Source: Ectocarpus siliculosus
Lineage: Eukaryota; Sar; Phaeophyceae; Ectocarpales; Ectocarpaceae
Length of the DNA: 64,000 bases
Assembly (NCBI GenBank): GCA_000310025.1
Contig: FN649736.1
Span: 4,872,623-4,936,622, forward strand
Direction: 5' to 3'
Shown here: positions 37,987 to 51,118 of the stretch, in pieces
How the letters are laid out: each line of letters opens with the position of its first letter
Numbering within the stretch: position 1 is the first letter of the stretch
Position numbers and translations under genes: made by a program
The notes under the pieces: generated by a model
What the model saw: only the letters and a program-made list of their open reading frames with translations
Told to the model about the DNA's origin: nothing
Database searches by the model: none

Positions 37987-40067
37987 GAAAATTATTACGT
38001 ACGGCGGTGTTGCCGGAGGCCATCGAGATACTTTACTTACAAAGGCATGGACATATGCTGGCGTTGCAAACGCAAGGAAACGAACAAGTTTCAATTTCCG
38101 GGGTATATGTGCGTGTGTATCAAAGTATCAGTGATGCTACCGCCTGCACATTTGCGCAGTCCGCAGTGTTGTAGAGATTTGCACAGTCCGCAGCATTCTT
38201 CGTGTGCGTGCCTTGAGGAATAGACTACTGGACACATGTGCATGTATGTCCAGAAGTTAGAGATGATGGGCATACAGCAGTATGATATCAAATAGTCTAT
38301 CAAATCAATCATCTCCGGCCATGATTTGGGTACTATTTTGGGGTTGGGTCGCACCCCTTCCTCGCCCAATCGTCCCGCACACGCAGAACGCCCGTCGAGT
38401 GCGTCCGCTGACTGCGTGCCGAATGTCATCAGACGTAGCTCAAGGCTAAACCAGAGAGGCTAGGTAGTGTAGACTACATTGGTCTCCCGGGAGTCATGGA
38501 GTCTCCTCTACGCTGATGTACATTGATTGACAACCTCCTGTCCCGAATCATACCTTTTTCCGATACCGGTACGATCCATGCTATCTATGTACTTACAGCA
38601 GTATGTACACAGCGAATATAGAAGGGGCAGAACATGGCTACTGCCTACATGGACACGTAAATATCCCCGACACATTGTACCAATGTTGTTGTTGTTGACG
38701 AATGGAACGCCAAAAACAAACCGGACCTGGTCGAACGTTCGAACGTCCGAACTCAGTGACCTATGAGCGAGGCACTGATTGGCCGAGGCCGACATTCCAG
38801 CCTTCTTGCAAGAAATAATTATGAGAGGAGGCATTTCCCACAATACGCCCCTCTTGCCGCTCTCCAGCTCTCTAACCTCTGCCTTCTGCCCATTCCCCGT
38901 AGCGCAGGCGAGGCCGAACGCTGCCAAAGCAACTCAACCGGAGAACACAATGTAGCTGCCACCCCAAAAGGGAACATTTGGTTTCACATTTGATCGGTGC
39001 GGCAGTCGTGGTTCCACGAGCGAGTGAGCAACCCTCAATCAAGCCTATAACAACGCTTGTACGCTTGCTGGAGCGTGGTCATGTAGTCTGGTGGTATTAT
39101 CCGGCAGGTCGAGGACGAGCAATCGGGATCTCCGCCCTACCATACCTTCCTCTTCCCCCTTTTGGGTGAGTCGTACATGTATTCGTGTGCCGGCGTCCGG
39201 ACGTGTCAGGCAGCAGTAGAGTTGGAACTCGTTTGTGCTAACACTGAAGTGCGTGTCCTACCAAGCAAGGTAGGTACGTGATTGCTGTACCGTGGTCTCC
39301 GGCACTCCGGCAGGCAGATCGAGGACGAGCGGTCGGAATTCTCCCACTGACATACCTTTCTCTCCCCCTTTCTCGGTACATGTCCGGAAGTGCCGGGTTG
39401 CAGTAGAGTTCGAGCTCGTTTCCTGGATGAGCAGTACTATTTATCCAGGAGACGCCTCCTGCACATCTGACTTTCCTGGGGTCCAACTCCAGTAAAACTT
39501 CCGTCGCAAATTATAAGTCAGTTGACCACCGTCGTGTATAATGTTAGTAGGTGAGATTGCAGCCCTTGTGGTATACACTACAGATTAGCAGTCCGCGATT
39601 TGCCGAAAGATCCTTCTATCATCGAGATGGGTGAGCTACGAGCAGTATTCTTGAAGCTGCTGCGCGGTCCGATTTAAAAACGCCTCAAGCGCCTTTGCCT
39701 ACATATACATCAGGCATTCAAATCGACCATGGCAATGAGTAGGAGATGTGGGGGAAGACCTGCGCTGAAGTTCGCGGCCCCACACCCTGACATACATACG
39801 CGCTGATTCGCCGTTACTGCTGTGTACTTGAAGCGATTCAAAATCGGGCCACACAGCAGCTCCAAAAATCCTGCTTCTAGCTCGCCGATCTCGATGATAG
39901 AAGGATCGTTTGGAAAACCTCAGAACGCTAATCTGTTGTGTATCGCAAGGACTACAATCTCAGACTAACATTGTACACAAGCGACCGCTGCGGACAAATA
40001 ATTTACGATGGTAGTTTCGTACTGGAGTTAGACTTTGGAAAACTGACACATGCAGGCGTTTCCTGCA
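37987..40067. other. Intergenic DNA with a diverged direct duplication
   Basis: Segments at about 39083-39235 and 39300-39440 share the order GGCAGGTCGAGGACGAGC, CCTACCATACC-like, GTACATG and GCAGTAGAGTT, and look like an old tandem duplication. No gene is supported. Confidence 0.5.
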
Positions 40068-40560
40068 TTATTGAAGAGGAAACACTGCGTACCCCCCCGC
40101 GCGCAACAAATGTAAAATAGGGGGGGTACCGTTTTCATCATTCGGGACCCCCAAAATGATGCTGCAGCACACCTCAGTGCTGTTTTGCAGGGCTTTTTTT
40201 TTCATTGCTTCCCGGGACCAGCGTTGCCAATAATCAGAACGACTTTGCGAACCATCACCAGACAATAGGGTCACACTATACGCCTCGATTGGCACTTTGT
40301 TGTTGGTAGATATCTCAACCCATGTGGCTTGAACCCCAGGTACCACTCCGAGGGTGCCAGCTGCAGGTGCGAGACACAAGGTTCATTGTTACGGTAGCCG
40401 GACCTCTCCCGACAGATGATATCAGGCCCCTAACAAATATGCTCTCTATCTCGCTATAACCACTTTTCGAAATCTGGCGAAGATCCTCTTGGCAGTAGAC
40501 TGCGAAGGGTCCAGATCCACCTTTCATGTTTCCGATATCTCCATCCAGGAGGAACAGTTT
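40068..40560 (-). other. Possible decayed coding fragment
   Basis: On the minus strand, a frame reading KLFLLDGDIGN and GPFAVYCQEDLRQISKSGYS runs to about 40318, and an overlapping shifted frame reads VPGVQATWVEIS and SDYWQRWSREAMKKK. A frameshift or intron (CTGCAG acceptor-like site) could join them. I do not recognise the product, and the call may be chance. Confidence 0.25.
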
Positions 40561-40797
40561 GCAGCTGTGTGGAGATGGGTACAGTAGATGGGGCTACCGC
40601 CTGTGAGCCCCTTGAAAGCTGAGCGGGCCGGCAGTTGTGTGTCCATGTGGGGAGACGGGGTTATGGCGAGTGAGCCTCTTGAGAGCTGCGCCGGCCGGGA
40701 ACACCCCGCGGCACAAACTCAAACTCGGTGGGAGTAGTGCAAAGCCACAGAAAACGGGGGCACATGCTGCGGTTACGTCGTTGTGAGACTGGCGGCA

Positions 40798-40799
40798 GC

Positions 40800-40845
<46 letters not shown>
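40798..40845. repeat. (CTG)n microsatellite
   Basis: About 15 uninterrupted GCT units. It is intergenic and 125 bp before an assembly gap. Confidence 0.95.
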
Positions 40846-40847
<2 letters not shown>

Positions 40848-40970
40848 GTAGCGCTGCTGTTGTTCAGCATGCGCGAGCAGGGCATCATATTCTGCTCAAG
40901 GGTTGATTGTGAAGCGTGTGGTTTGTGAATGTGGAGACTCTCACTCGTACTCTTCTGTGGCAACGTGCGA

Positions 40971-41070
40971 NNNNNNNNNNNNNNNNNNNNNNNNNNNNNN
41001 NNNNNNNNNNNNNNNNNNNNNNNNNNNNNNNNNNNNNNNNNNNNNNNNNNNNNNNNNNNNNNNNNNNNNN
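40971..41070. other. Assembly gap (100 N)
   Basis: The round length suggests a placeholder of unknown true size. It lies just left of the AT-rich island. Confidence 0.95.
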
Positions 41071-41167
41071 CAGTAGACCGATTTTTGGCTGCTTTTGGGG
41101 AACTCTAGGTTGCTGTTCGTCCACCTCTGGTGTTGATTACTTATATTGCTTGGATACCTACACGATG

Positions 41168-43073
41168 GTGTTGTGTATCAGGAAATTTAGAGGGGGGTAT
41201 ATGAATATTGATATGTACCCCCCGCTGGAACCATATCTGATTTTTTTTGTTATATTTGAGGAAATCTCAGAACATGTTCGGATATTCATGTATAAGGGAG
41301 GTATATATTGGGATATATATTGGGGTATACCTAATATCTGATATATTGGGGGTATATATTGGGGTATATTTGGGGGATTTTGAACACATCAGCACGTACC
41401 TGACGACGTTACTGCACCCGTTGAGCATCTACGTTCAAACTGCAATACAGCGGCAAGTTGCAACGTTCTTGACCCTGCTGCTGTCATCATCAAGCTCGCC
41501 AAAGACTCAACAACAGCGAAGAGGATCGCAATAAATTGCTAACTGCCAGCGTATGGATAATGCGTGAAATCCGATTTTTTTCATTGAACGAACACAAGAA
41601 GATGAAACGCATCCGAACAGCAACCCACCCCGCCCGCTCTCTGAAAAAAACAACGAATTTATTACTTCGCGGCCCACGACCCACGGCACAACCAAGCCCT
41701 CTATTCGCCCCTTTCCCCGTATCTTGCCCGTCTCCCGAAAAAATAATACTCGGAGTACAACGGACTATCTACTGTACCACGTGCGACCTGCTGGCTACTA
41801 CATGGGAGCTATGGCTACGGCACCTACACCCCAAAGCTACCCGGGAAGTATAAAAAAATATACAAATATATACCCCGAAACATACATACCAGAGCAACAT
41901 TAGAGTGTATGCGTTGGCTATATTAGCGGTTATATCACTTTATTGTAGGTTAACCCGATGCGTTATTTACTCATCTCCGATGTCACAAGTTTCCTATAGG
42001 GGTATTTGAGCTACACAAGTAAGACAGAGCACACTATATTGTAGATACACCGGGTTATATTTTGGAGAAGATTACAAGAAACTTCAGGGAAAAGCGCGTC
42101 CCCTACCGACTGAAAATGCACAAGCCTCCATGTCTTTCAAAGAACGACCCGGGCGCGCGCGCGGCACAAAGGGAGGACAGAGGAGGCGAGGAGGCACAAC
42201 AACCAACTATCTCTACCGTCGGTATTTCACGCATCTATCTCTCTATTTGTAAGAGTAGACCGTTTTTCATGACGGCGCACTCAAAACCAACGACGCGCCG
42301 TGCAAACAGTCTTCTGGTTATTATTATCTCGACCAAACGCCGAGAATGAAGGCAATAATACCGAGCGGCCCGCTACGCCAACAGCAGCACTGCAAGCAGC
42401 AGTACAAACTGCGATCTTTCGAGCATTGTCATCATCATCATCTGCGGTTTGCCGTTTTCTTCCCTCTGGGCGAAAATATATACCACTTTGATTTATTATT
42501 AAAATTAACGCGGTTAGTTCGTCGCATCATGTTCATGTTTTTAGGTGCGGTCAGTGTGTGGTCGCCCTTGACAACAGAGAGCGGAGACGAATCTAACGCC
42601 CCCGCCCTATTTCTTACACACGCACCCGGAGAACGTCGGCTAGAGAGAAAAGTACCGATCCAACGAAATTATACCAACGGAGGAACTCTTCAACCGCTTT
42701 GTAGTGATAAGGAGGGATTATTTCTTGACGTACGTGGATCAGCAACTGTTGTTCTTTCGTTCTGGTCTGCGACCCACCAATCGGTCCCCGCATCGGCGCA
42801 TTTTTCAGCCTGAGTAGTGTACGACGCCTCTTTAAACAGATACCACTGATACTATAAGATAAAACAACGTACTAACTGGCAGCGCATACACTCTATTCGT
42901 ATCTAGAAATATATCCTTTAGTCTATATTCCGGATATATCGGATATGCACTTGACATTTATATTTCCTGATATATCTGGAACTTGCCCTGAAAAAAAACA
43001 GATACAATAGATAAATCATATTCTTGGGTATAGTAGATGTTTCCTGATATGTGAATTTCCTAATACACAACAC
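41168..43073. mobile_element. AT-rich island bounded by 20-bp inverted ends
   Basis: The left end GTGTTGTGTATCAGGAAATT (41168-41187) is the reverse complement of 43054-43073 with one mismatch. The interior is clearly AT-richer than its surroundings. It includes a minisatellite of GGTATATATTGGGG-like units at 41300-41375 and further ATATCC/GGATAT steps near both ends. No transposase was recognised. A weak frame at 41392-41535 reads DDVTAPVEHLRSNC. No clear target-site duplication is visible, so the element call is tentative. Confidence 0.4.
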
Positions 43074-43528
43074 TACGGCACACACAAGGTCAAGCTTGTT
43101 TAGGTCGTTCACAGCCGGACTGAAGTCTGTACGGGTTATCTCACGGAGCGGAAAATTCCGAGCAAATGCTCCTACAAAGATCAAAATGAGCAAGATAAGA
43201 TTCGATCTTTTCTGCGGTCTTTAGGGGCAATTCGTAAAAAGCAAGAGATCAAATTCCCTAAAGATCCATCGGTCTTCGGTGCTCGGGGTGATGGAAAAGG
43301 ACCACCCAATCAAACAGGGACTTATGTTGATCTTCTCGTCCGACTCTCTCTGTGTGTCAATTACTTGCCTATTTTGTCGGACCACCGCAGAAGGGTGTGA
43401 GCACCACATGCACACACCTACAACGCGCTGAGCCAGCCCCAGCAAAACAATAACAATATCTACACACTGCACACCACCCACTTTGCACCAGCGTCTTCAT
43501 TGACTCGACAAGCCATCAACTAGTGCAG

Positions 43529-44170
43529 AAGAAGTACAGCGTGGAGAAGCGGGAGAATTCAATCATCTTCGACGGAGACGGAGAGAGGTGAGAAATTTCC
43601 ATCTATCTATCTATGCATACACCTAACGGCATTGATTGACAAAGGTCCTCGGGTTATTCAGAGGAGCTCGTGAGGCGAAAGAGCAGAACTTTGGACTCTC
43701 GCCCCTCCCTCAGAGTATTTTCAACTAGGTAACTTAGAGTAGACTAGTTCGTTAGGCGAAAGAGCAGGACTTTGGACTCTCGCGCCTCCCTCCTATATGT
43801 ACTGCTGTAGTAGTTGTACCAGTCAATATCAACGTGAACGAACGAATGCATGCATAGACTCTCACGTGTGCATATTTATTCATTCGTTTTGTCCCGAAGT
43901 CTCTCAACTTTACAGGGGGGAAAACAAAGGTAGATAATCATTATATTTACGACCAAGATTTGTTCTTGATTGAGCAAGCCGACGAACATCGTTCGCGTTG
44001 CTGTCCCAAGCTCGCACTATTTATATATGTGAGTATTGCTTATTGCTTCAGGCTTGAGAACGGAGGAGGAAGCGAGGAAGGACCCCCCCTGCATGCACGT
44101 GACGCAGGACACCTCATTCGCCACCGAGCTATACCCACACATCCACACGGCCTGTTCGTCCGGAACTACG
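43529..44170 (+). other. Two exon-like pieces of an unrecognised gene
   Basis: Piece 1, 43529-43587, is framed by TAGTGCAG and GTGAG and reads KKYSVEKRENSIIFDGDGE. Piece 2 starts at 44052 after TGCTTCAG and continues in phase as RLENGGGSEEGPPLHARDAG, ending near HGLFVRNYDI, where it runs into a (GTT)n retroposon copy. The phases agree (59 nt plus 1). No start or stop was found, and no family was recognised. It could be a gene remnant cut by the insertion. Confidence 0.35.
43669..43793. repeat. Direct repeat, two copies of about 44 bp
   Basis: Copies near 43669-43713 and 43750-43793 share AGGCGAAAGAGCAG and ACTTTGGACTCTCGC. Confidence 0.85.
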
Positions 44171-44176
44171 ATATTT

Positions 44177-44330
44177 GTTGTTGTTGTTGTTCTTGTCTTC
44201 ACATTAAAAGCCGTTCCGTTCTCTCTGCCTAGTACCTTCTTCTGTCCGTACTAGTCGAACACTTGACGGGATAAAATGGACCCGAACGGTCCGCAAACTA
44301 TTGCGGGCTCTCGGGCTAACGTAAAAGTTA
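44177..44330 (+). mobile_element. (GTT)n-headed retroposon, partial copy
   Basis: TTGTTGTTGTTGTT is followed by CTTCACATTAAAAGCCGTTC and GTCCGTACTAGTCGAACAC, matching the heads of the copies at 45590 (inverted) and 55752. Confidence 0.6.
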
Positions 44331-44899
44331 CCCCAGTGCCTGCCTTTTGTCTCAGCGAGTTGTCTTGTCCCGGAGCGGTGCGGCCCTCCAGCTCTGGACC
44401 CTCTCCTTTCCCCTCTCTGGTGCATACCCCCACGGTGTTCACCGTGTTCTCTGCTGCGGCATGGCCCCGGTGTCCAAGCCGGGGCGTCTGGATTCAGTCT
44501 CATTTGCAGCTACCCAAGTCGGCTAGGTCGCAAGCTACCCCCCGATCTTACGACGACAGCGGTAGTTCCCGGCCGCCAAACTCAGGTCCCCTTCTTATCA
44601 GTGCTAGGGACTGTGTTTCGTCTTTTTGTTGGGTGGTGTTTCGAGGTCTAAGTTCACTTACGGACCTCGGCCCACCCCAGCAGGGAGGGGGGCAGGCCGG
44701 GGGAAAGTGCTCTTTGTTCACACATATACCGTATATACATCATACTTCGTAGACATTACACACGATGTAGACAAGACTAATGTAAACTGTACGTGCTTAT
44801 GTAGTTTCCATGTTGTGAGATACACATGTGCATACATACATCATGCACAATGCATGTTCGCATCTCATCTCACGGCGGCGATAACGCAGCATCCACGAT

Positions 44900-45043
44900 C
44901 CACGAGAACATTCAACCATTTACTGGAAGTTTGGTCCATCCACGAACAACGAACATTATTGCACCATTACTGCAACTTTGGTGGTTCCCGAGGAAAACTT
45001 CAGGGCGACAAATAAATGTCTGGAAATGGTTGAATGTTCGTGG
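44900..45043. repeat. Inverted repeat with about 20-bp arms
   Basis: Arms at 44900-44921 and 45024-45043 pair through CCACG, GAACATTCAACCATTT and its reverse complement, with a loop of about 100 bases. The function is unknown. Confidence 0.7.
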
Positions 45044-45240
45044 ACTTTCATTCCACACTTTCAGAACCCTTCGACAACGTTACACAAACCACCCTGCATG
45101 CACGCACGCATGTCAAGGCGATATTCACGAGCAAATATTTGATGTTTGGCTCCTGTGCCTGAAATACACCACGTGTGCGTTCGTCCCATCAATTCTGGCG
45201 CCGATTTTCAGGCCTTTCGGTGTATTGTATATACGTGGTC

Positions 45241-45313
45241 GCCCCGGTGGTCTAGTTGGTATCCTCGACACCTTCTAGAGGTCAGGTCAGGGATTCGAAT
45301 CCCGGCGTAGGCG
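45241..45313 (+). repeat. tRNA-like head of a SINE-type element
   Basis: An A-box-like TGGTCTAGTTGG (45248-45259) and a B-box-like GGATTCGAATCCC (45291-45303) have tRNA spacing, but the anticodon arm and acceptor stem do not pair properly. It is best read as a tRNA-derived SINE or tRNA pseudogene. Confidence 0.5.
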
Positions 45314-45589
45314 AGCTTTTCTTGCAAAGTGAGTTTTTCTCTCGCTTCTGCCCCTGGCCTAGTGGATAGCGCTAGTTCGTGTTTACACAGAGGGAAGAGA
45401 GTGCTGAACTCTTCTCGCATTAAAAATCGAAGGCAAAGTACCGCAGGAGGGGAGGGTAGAGAGGGGCTCTTCTGTGTGACCACGGGTTGGAGTAAACGGC
45501 ACTAGTGCTGTGAGCGCTAATTTGAAATGAAGACAAAAAACAAAATGGACCAACGAGTCCATCTCTATCTAATAGAAATTCGTTTTCTT

Positions 45590-46028
45590 TTTCGTTTTCT
45601 TTTCTCTTTTCTTCCTGTTTCCTTTTATTTTTTCTCATTTTCTCTTTTTTCTCTTTGTCGCTCTTTTTTGTCTCTTTTTCTGTGTCAGATGGCCTTGTCT
45701 CTGCTTGCTGCGTGTGAAGCACCAAGATTGAACCAAGGGGGTGTACCTCTTTCTCTCTGGCCCGTGATGCTGACTCCTAGTCTCAGTTGTTACCTCGCAT
45801 AGCGCGCAGAGGGAGCGGAGGACTCCAGAATATCTGTCGTTGATTTCTATTGACTTGCGGACCCCTCGGGGCCAGTTTGTTTGAGTGTACCTTTTTAGGG
45901 TAAGTTAGCCTGTGACCACGGGAATCGACCGCATCAAGTGTTGGATCAGTACGGACATATGAAGGTACTGGGTAGAGAGAGAGATCGGAATGGTTTTTAA
46001 TGTGAAGACAACAACAACAACAACAACA
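45590..46028 (-). mobile_element. (GTT)n-headed, A-tailed retroposon
   Basis: Read on the minus strand, it starts with (GTT)n, then CTTCACATTAAAAACCATTC, GTCACAGGCTAACTTACCCT and a 120-bp conserved body, and ends in an A/G-rich tract (seen here as T/C-rich, 45590-45690). It is an inverted copy of 55752-56170. Confidence 0.7.
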
Positions 46029-49000
46029 GAAAAGAGTCTAAGATAGATTAGCAATGGATCCATAGCGTCAGCGAAAGTTCTGGGTGTTGAACACTGTCTG
46101 TAGATGATTTCGATCATGACAAAAACAACAACAGCGCTTCGTCATCGTTGATTGAAAATAAAACTGACAATGACAACGTTCGTTCGTTTGTTCGTTGTGG
46201 ATTGATTGCTGACAGCGGCATCTTCGAAGAAAGATTAATTTGAGCACCGTATATATGCACTGAATATTGGGGGGTTAAGATAGGTTTACCGCTGCTGCGG
46301 CCCCGTCCCCCAATGAAGCTCCGTTTTTCTCCTTTGGAAGGAGGGGTGTTTGCCGCGTCGCGTGATAAGATAAAGTATATGTCTATTTGCCGATGTCAAA
46401 ATCAAAACACACAGTATAGAACTCCAGCGTCCGCTGATGACAGTCATCACGTGACATGTTGCCGAGATGACATAAGAAACAAAACTGCAAGCGTATATTC
46501 GTACACCACTAAAACATATCTCTCCGGCGCATCTCACTTTACACCATGGCATGGCAATGCCGTAAAGAGCATCACTAAAACACGAACGATAGGATCATGC
46601 AAGATGAAGCGCAACGAAACCCCAGACAGTGGGACGCGAAAAGCGAATGTTTGGCAAAAAGTGCGAATGACAGGTAGAGCTCACAGCTCTCTAGTGATAG
46701 GATGGGCGGCTGCAAAAAGTCTATCAGTCCCAATTTCCGCTTGTTCTCTCATCCTGTGTTGGGGTGGGCTCTCCTTGTTTACAAATTATAATATATTTTG
46801 TTTTCGCCGGGTTGTTGTTTAGCTGCTGCTGCGCGACGAATCCTCGTGGTGGGGACAACAAAACGGCAGCGCTGTTAAGTTTCACGATTTCCAGCACGCT
46901 TTCGCAAGCCTCAACAAAATATGCCCCTCCTCCACTATCAAAGGTACATTTTCTCCTGCTTTGATATTTATTTTCGATATGTACTCCCCAACCCAAACCT
47001 GAAAAATAATTAATTAAAATAAATACACCCATATGCCTTTTTTATCGGATACGCACCCCCAGGATCCAGAGCACCAGCACACCGCCTACTGCTGCTGCTG
47101 TACCTATACTGCAAACATCCAGACACGATGCTGACCTCACGTAAGATGCAAACCAAGTGTAAATGACTGCTGTGTGTTATAGACCATGTATGTTGAGAGC
47201 ATAAAGGCGAGAGTATATGATCGTTTCCTGTTCTCTCTCTTCGACGTTCGGCCAGGTTTTTAAGAGGTACCCCGCTACGCGTGGATGAATCCGATGCACC
47301 CCCACGGAAACGGCAAATGTCTCTGATCAACGCGGGAGTAAACGACTATTCATATGGTCTGGAGACAGACTCATTCGACCGGCTGATATTTTCGTTGCTC
47401 GCGGCTTGTTGTGTTTGCGCTCTTCGTCTCAGTGACGTCCTCACCTTACCTACCTGTGGCAAGAACCACTGATTAGGCTTTATCGGCGATGTGGACCCCC
47501 CTCAAGACGCCGACTGTCGCCCTCGGCGTTCAGCATTCCGCAAGCCAGGTGAGCTGGCTCATATTAGATGCTACCCTCACATCAGGCAGAAGAGCGTGCA
47601 ACGCCAATATTTACACGTGCGGAACCGCGCGTGTAGTAGTTCACTGAACGTAGTATCAAAGGAGAATGACACAAGAAAAGAGGCGGAAACGAATATAGCG
47701 GGATGAGCGAGCGGGCTGGAGGAATGAAGGAAATGTTACCAATAATTTCGTGGTGGAAACAACGTGGTGTATAGGTGGGTGGGGGTGCTTCGGACATGGA
47801 TGTTCAAGGTGTACAATGTGTAGTCTACCAGCTAAAGGGTGCACATGTGTGAAGTTCACGTACGTACGTACGTACTGTACCTAACATTTTCCCAGGAATT
47901 CCACGACGGCGGTCCATCGAGTGAAATTTCGTACAAGTACCGAACACTTGATAAGCCCTGCGTTTGGAAGTAAATATGTCACCTCCAGAAATAGTAAATC
48001 TAAAACATCTTCTCATCACATGCAAGTATATGTTCGACTTGCGTGTCCCTGCAGACCCACCTCCCCTCCTGTTACACTCTTACGAACTACTGTTGTACTC
48101 AACGGCAACGCGGTTTCGCTCCGAAGCGTGCCTAATGAATGTTCGGTGAGATCGGTGTCGGTCCTGTACGCATACGTGACCGCAATGGGTGTCATGAACG
48201 AATATGTAGCAGTTCGTCTACTAGCGTGTCGCTCTGCAAACCCATCTAAACTCCTGCTACACTCTTAACAACACTGGTGTACTGTACTGTCATGCACAAC
48301 ACCACGCGGTTTCTTTCCGGCCAAGAGATACACGTGGCCTGCAGCGTGCGCGCGTGCCATTGGTGTACATAGACCACCTTCATCAAATCCTTCGGCATCT
48401 ACAATCACAAACATCACATCTGTCCGACGTTCGTCTGCCATTACAACGCCAACACTTTTTCCGTGCGCGTGGCCGTACATAATAATCGGCATATATCGAT
48501 ATTCCCCTGTCTTGCAAGGGCAGTCTGGCCGCCCGCCCGCCCCATTGGGGGGCGGGGGGCTCAATCGTTCCCCCTTGTATCATTTATCATTGAGAATGTC
48601 GGGTGAGCTGTTCGGGGCCACCCGAGGGCAGCACGAGAATTCGCGCGTGTAGTCAGTGACAAAATCAAACGTGGTCGAATGGCGCGAAAACGTCTCAAGG
48701 TTGAACACCGACAACACCCTTTGCCCCACAGAATCCTCCCTACCGAACGCGCGACATATACAGCCTCCCACTGCTGTGCACCAGGAATACCCCCACCCAA
48801 CCCCAAAAACTCGTAAAATATATGCGGCGCAAATAAATATGAATGGTTGTTCCCGATACGAGAAAGCCTGCGTATCATTTACAATGTTCGGAGGCTAAAA
48901 TCTCTTTATTGGTTGGCTGAGAGGCGTTTTGGCCTAAAAAGCCGCAGCAAAGTATCTGATTGAAACTCCGGCCACGAGCGTTTGTTCTCTTGCGCATGGG

Positions 49001-49619
49001 GGTCATTGTATTGCTGTAATGACACGATTGTGTGCTATGATTTGGTGTCATTTCCGTGAACCAGCCTGTACGAGCGTTTCTCCTGTTTCTAGGCTCCACG
49101 ACCAACGTATCATAGACTATGTTCCCTTTGGTACCTAACTTTTGGTACCAGGCGTCAGGCGTCGTACCGATTTCATGGCTTACGGTTGGCTGCACGATCG
49201 CCCAAAGGTGTCAAACAACACACCCAAGAGCTCAAGGACCACTTCGGGGAGATGAGGGGTTTTTTTTCTGTGTAGAAGAAACGTTTAATTTGAAAGGCCG
49301 GCGTTCGCCATCTCTGCTTCTGACACTCCTAGATGATGTACCGGCTTCGAATAATGCGCCAAAGCACGCCTGCAACACCGAGTTTTCCTTGCGGCGGAGC
49401 TTTTCCCTAACCATGATGTGTTTCACTACACGCATTTTCCGTCATACCATCCATGACCACGTCTGACCACCGAGGTATTTTAGCAGGGAATAGCGGGTTG
49501 TGCTCTCTGGTGTCCCACCCTTTCGCGGTTTCCTTTCTCCTCCACGCGCTCGCCAACGTCGAATGATGCAGGTGGTAACACAGGCGGCACACAAAGACAC
49601 CGCCAAGACCAATCTCTTG
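46029..49619. other. Intergenic DNA without a supported gene
   Basis: It is AT-richer than the left half. A diverged duplication at about 48040-48125 and 48226-48320 shares TACACTCTTA and ACGCGGTTTC blocks. No domain, tRNA or exon with borders was found. Confidence 0.45.
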
Positions 49620-50428
49620 GAAGACAGCAGGGGGGCACTCGACTCTTCAACACGCCTCGGAGCCCGGAGGCGCTATCAACCCTGACCATTCTCTCGTCGA
49701 GGCGAGCAGCGGCCAGCACGTCGTCGGAAGTTTTGCCGACCAAGCGGGTCATGTGGCCTTGCAGGACACGGCCGAGCTTAGTGGTTTCCTATACGTTCGC
49801 ATCGACATAATTGGGATCAGGATTGAAATATTGATTGTTTGGGATCGAAGGTTGCAGACCGGGACGACGGACCCTGGCGCGGAGGAACTGTTCACTGTTG
49901 GCGTGACGCCAGTTATCACTGACCCTGTCAACGGCGAGGTCACGCTTCCTGAGCAGGTCGTGAGCGTCAATGGAGACCAAGTGGCTTATGTATCGGTTCC
50001 CCTTACGAGCGATCAGCTCAACGCCGACAACACCGCTCTCTGCGACGACCAGGATGGTACGAACGCCAACAATGAAGTAGTTTCGGAGGTGAGCGATGAT
50101 GGATGGACGCCTTGTTTTATGATGAAAGCCAACCCGCGTTTGGGCAACCAAAAAAAATTCACCATGCACATGTGTGCACATACTATTGCAATCGCGGGTT
50201 GTGAGTATATTGTGGCGAATGCGGTTTTCAATTGAGCCTAGCCTGTCACATGAAACCGTATATTGATTGATTCTGGTAAGCATCGACCACGCCATTCCAA
50301 TGATGATGTGGCAAATTCGGCGTCAGTTGTCCTCGAAGGTGAGCAGATTTCGATCAATCAGGGCACTGTTATCCTTGTGCTAGGAGAGTTGTTATATTTC
50401 TCGGAATAGTTGGACACCGACACCATTC

Positions 50429-50505
50429 GCCCAGCTGGTTCAGTTGGTAGCCTCGACATCATCTGACTCTTGAAGATGCGGGTTCGATCTCTGTCGAGTG
50501 GAACA
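50429..50505 (+). repeat. tRNA-like sequence (SINE head or tRNA pseudogene)
   Basis: GCCCAGCTGG, an A-box TGGTTCAGTTGG and a B-box GGGTTCGATCTC lie at tRNA spacing. The acceptor stem does not close. About 100 bp of non-tRNA body with a CCCCTAAGGGGG palindrome follows. Confidence 0.5.
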
Positions 50506-51118
50506 GTCGCAATTTAGGCGTCGAACGCACACAGCCGTGAGTAGCGTCTAGCTCGCCCTGTGCATCAAAGGCCCCTAAGGGGGAAGGTGGAGAGATGAAG
50601 AATCGAAGTGAAACGCCCCAAACCTCTAGTGTTCACCATGTTCCTGGTTGGTCCCGGGTGGTGCGTTAAGGGATGGAAGGCAATCTCCTTCTGGCGCTGG
50701 CTCAAATTATCACGCTTCTACTCTACTGTAGGTAGTATACACCAAGAAGACGCACCTTGCCGCCGTGTTGATTCAGTTTCTACATCCAAAGTTCGGATAT
50801 GCCACGATTTATCGAACGCTGGGCGGAGGGTGAATGAAGCTACCGACACTTACTGTTTTCAATCAGGAAAGGACACGTTCAGGTTTGCTCCCGGAGCTGG
50901 CATATAGAAGGTCTCAGCAGTGTCTGAAAATAGTCCGTGGACTGCGCCGGAGCCCAACATTTGTCACAGATCCTTACGGTGCATGGACCAATGCGTTGAG
51001 TGAGGTACATTATACTTATGGGTGATGGGAGAGTGATGGTCTGTCGATGGCAAAGCATTGGTAAGTACGAAGTACAATGTATATATGTGCCGAGTTCACG
51101 GCGCATTTGTCGAGCAAT

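Noticed and set aside
44276-44752. 158-residue Ser/Pro-rich open frame
   Set aside because: It starts inside a retroposon copy and shows no domain or codon pattern like the confirmed exons.
45241-45313. Functional tRNA gene
   Set aside because: The A and B boxes are present, but the anticodon loop lacks the expected T33 and the acceptor stem does not pair.
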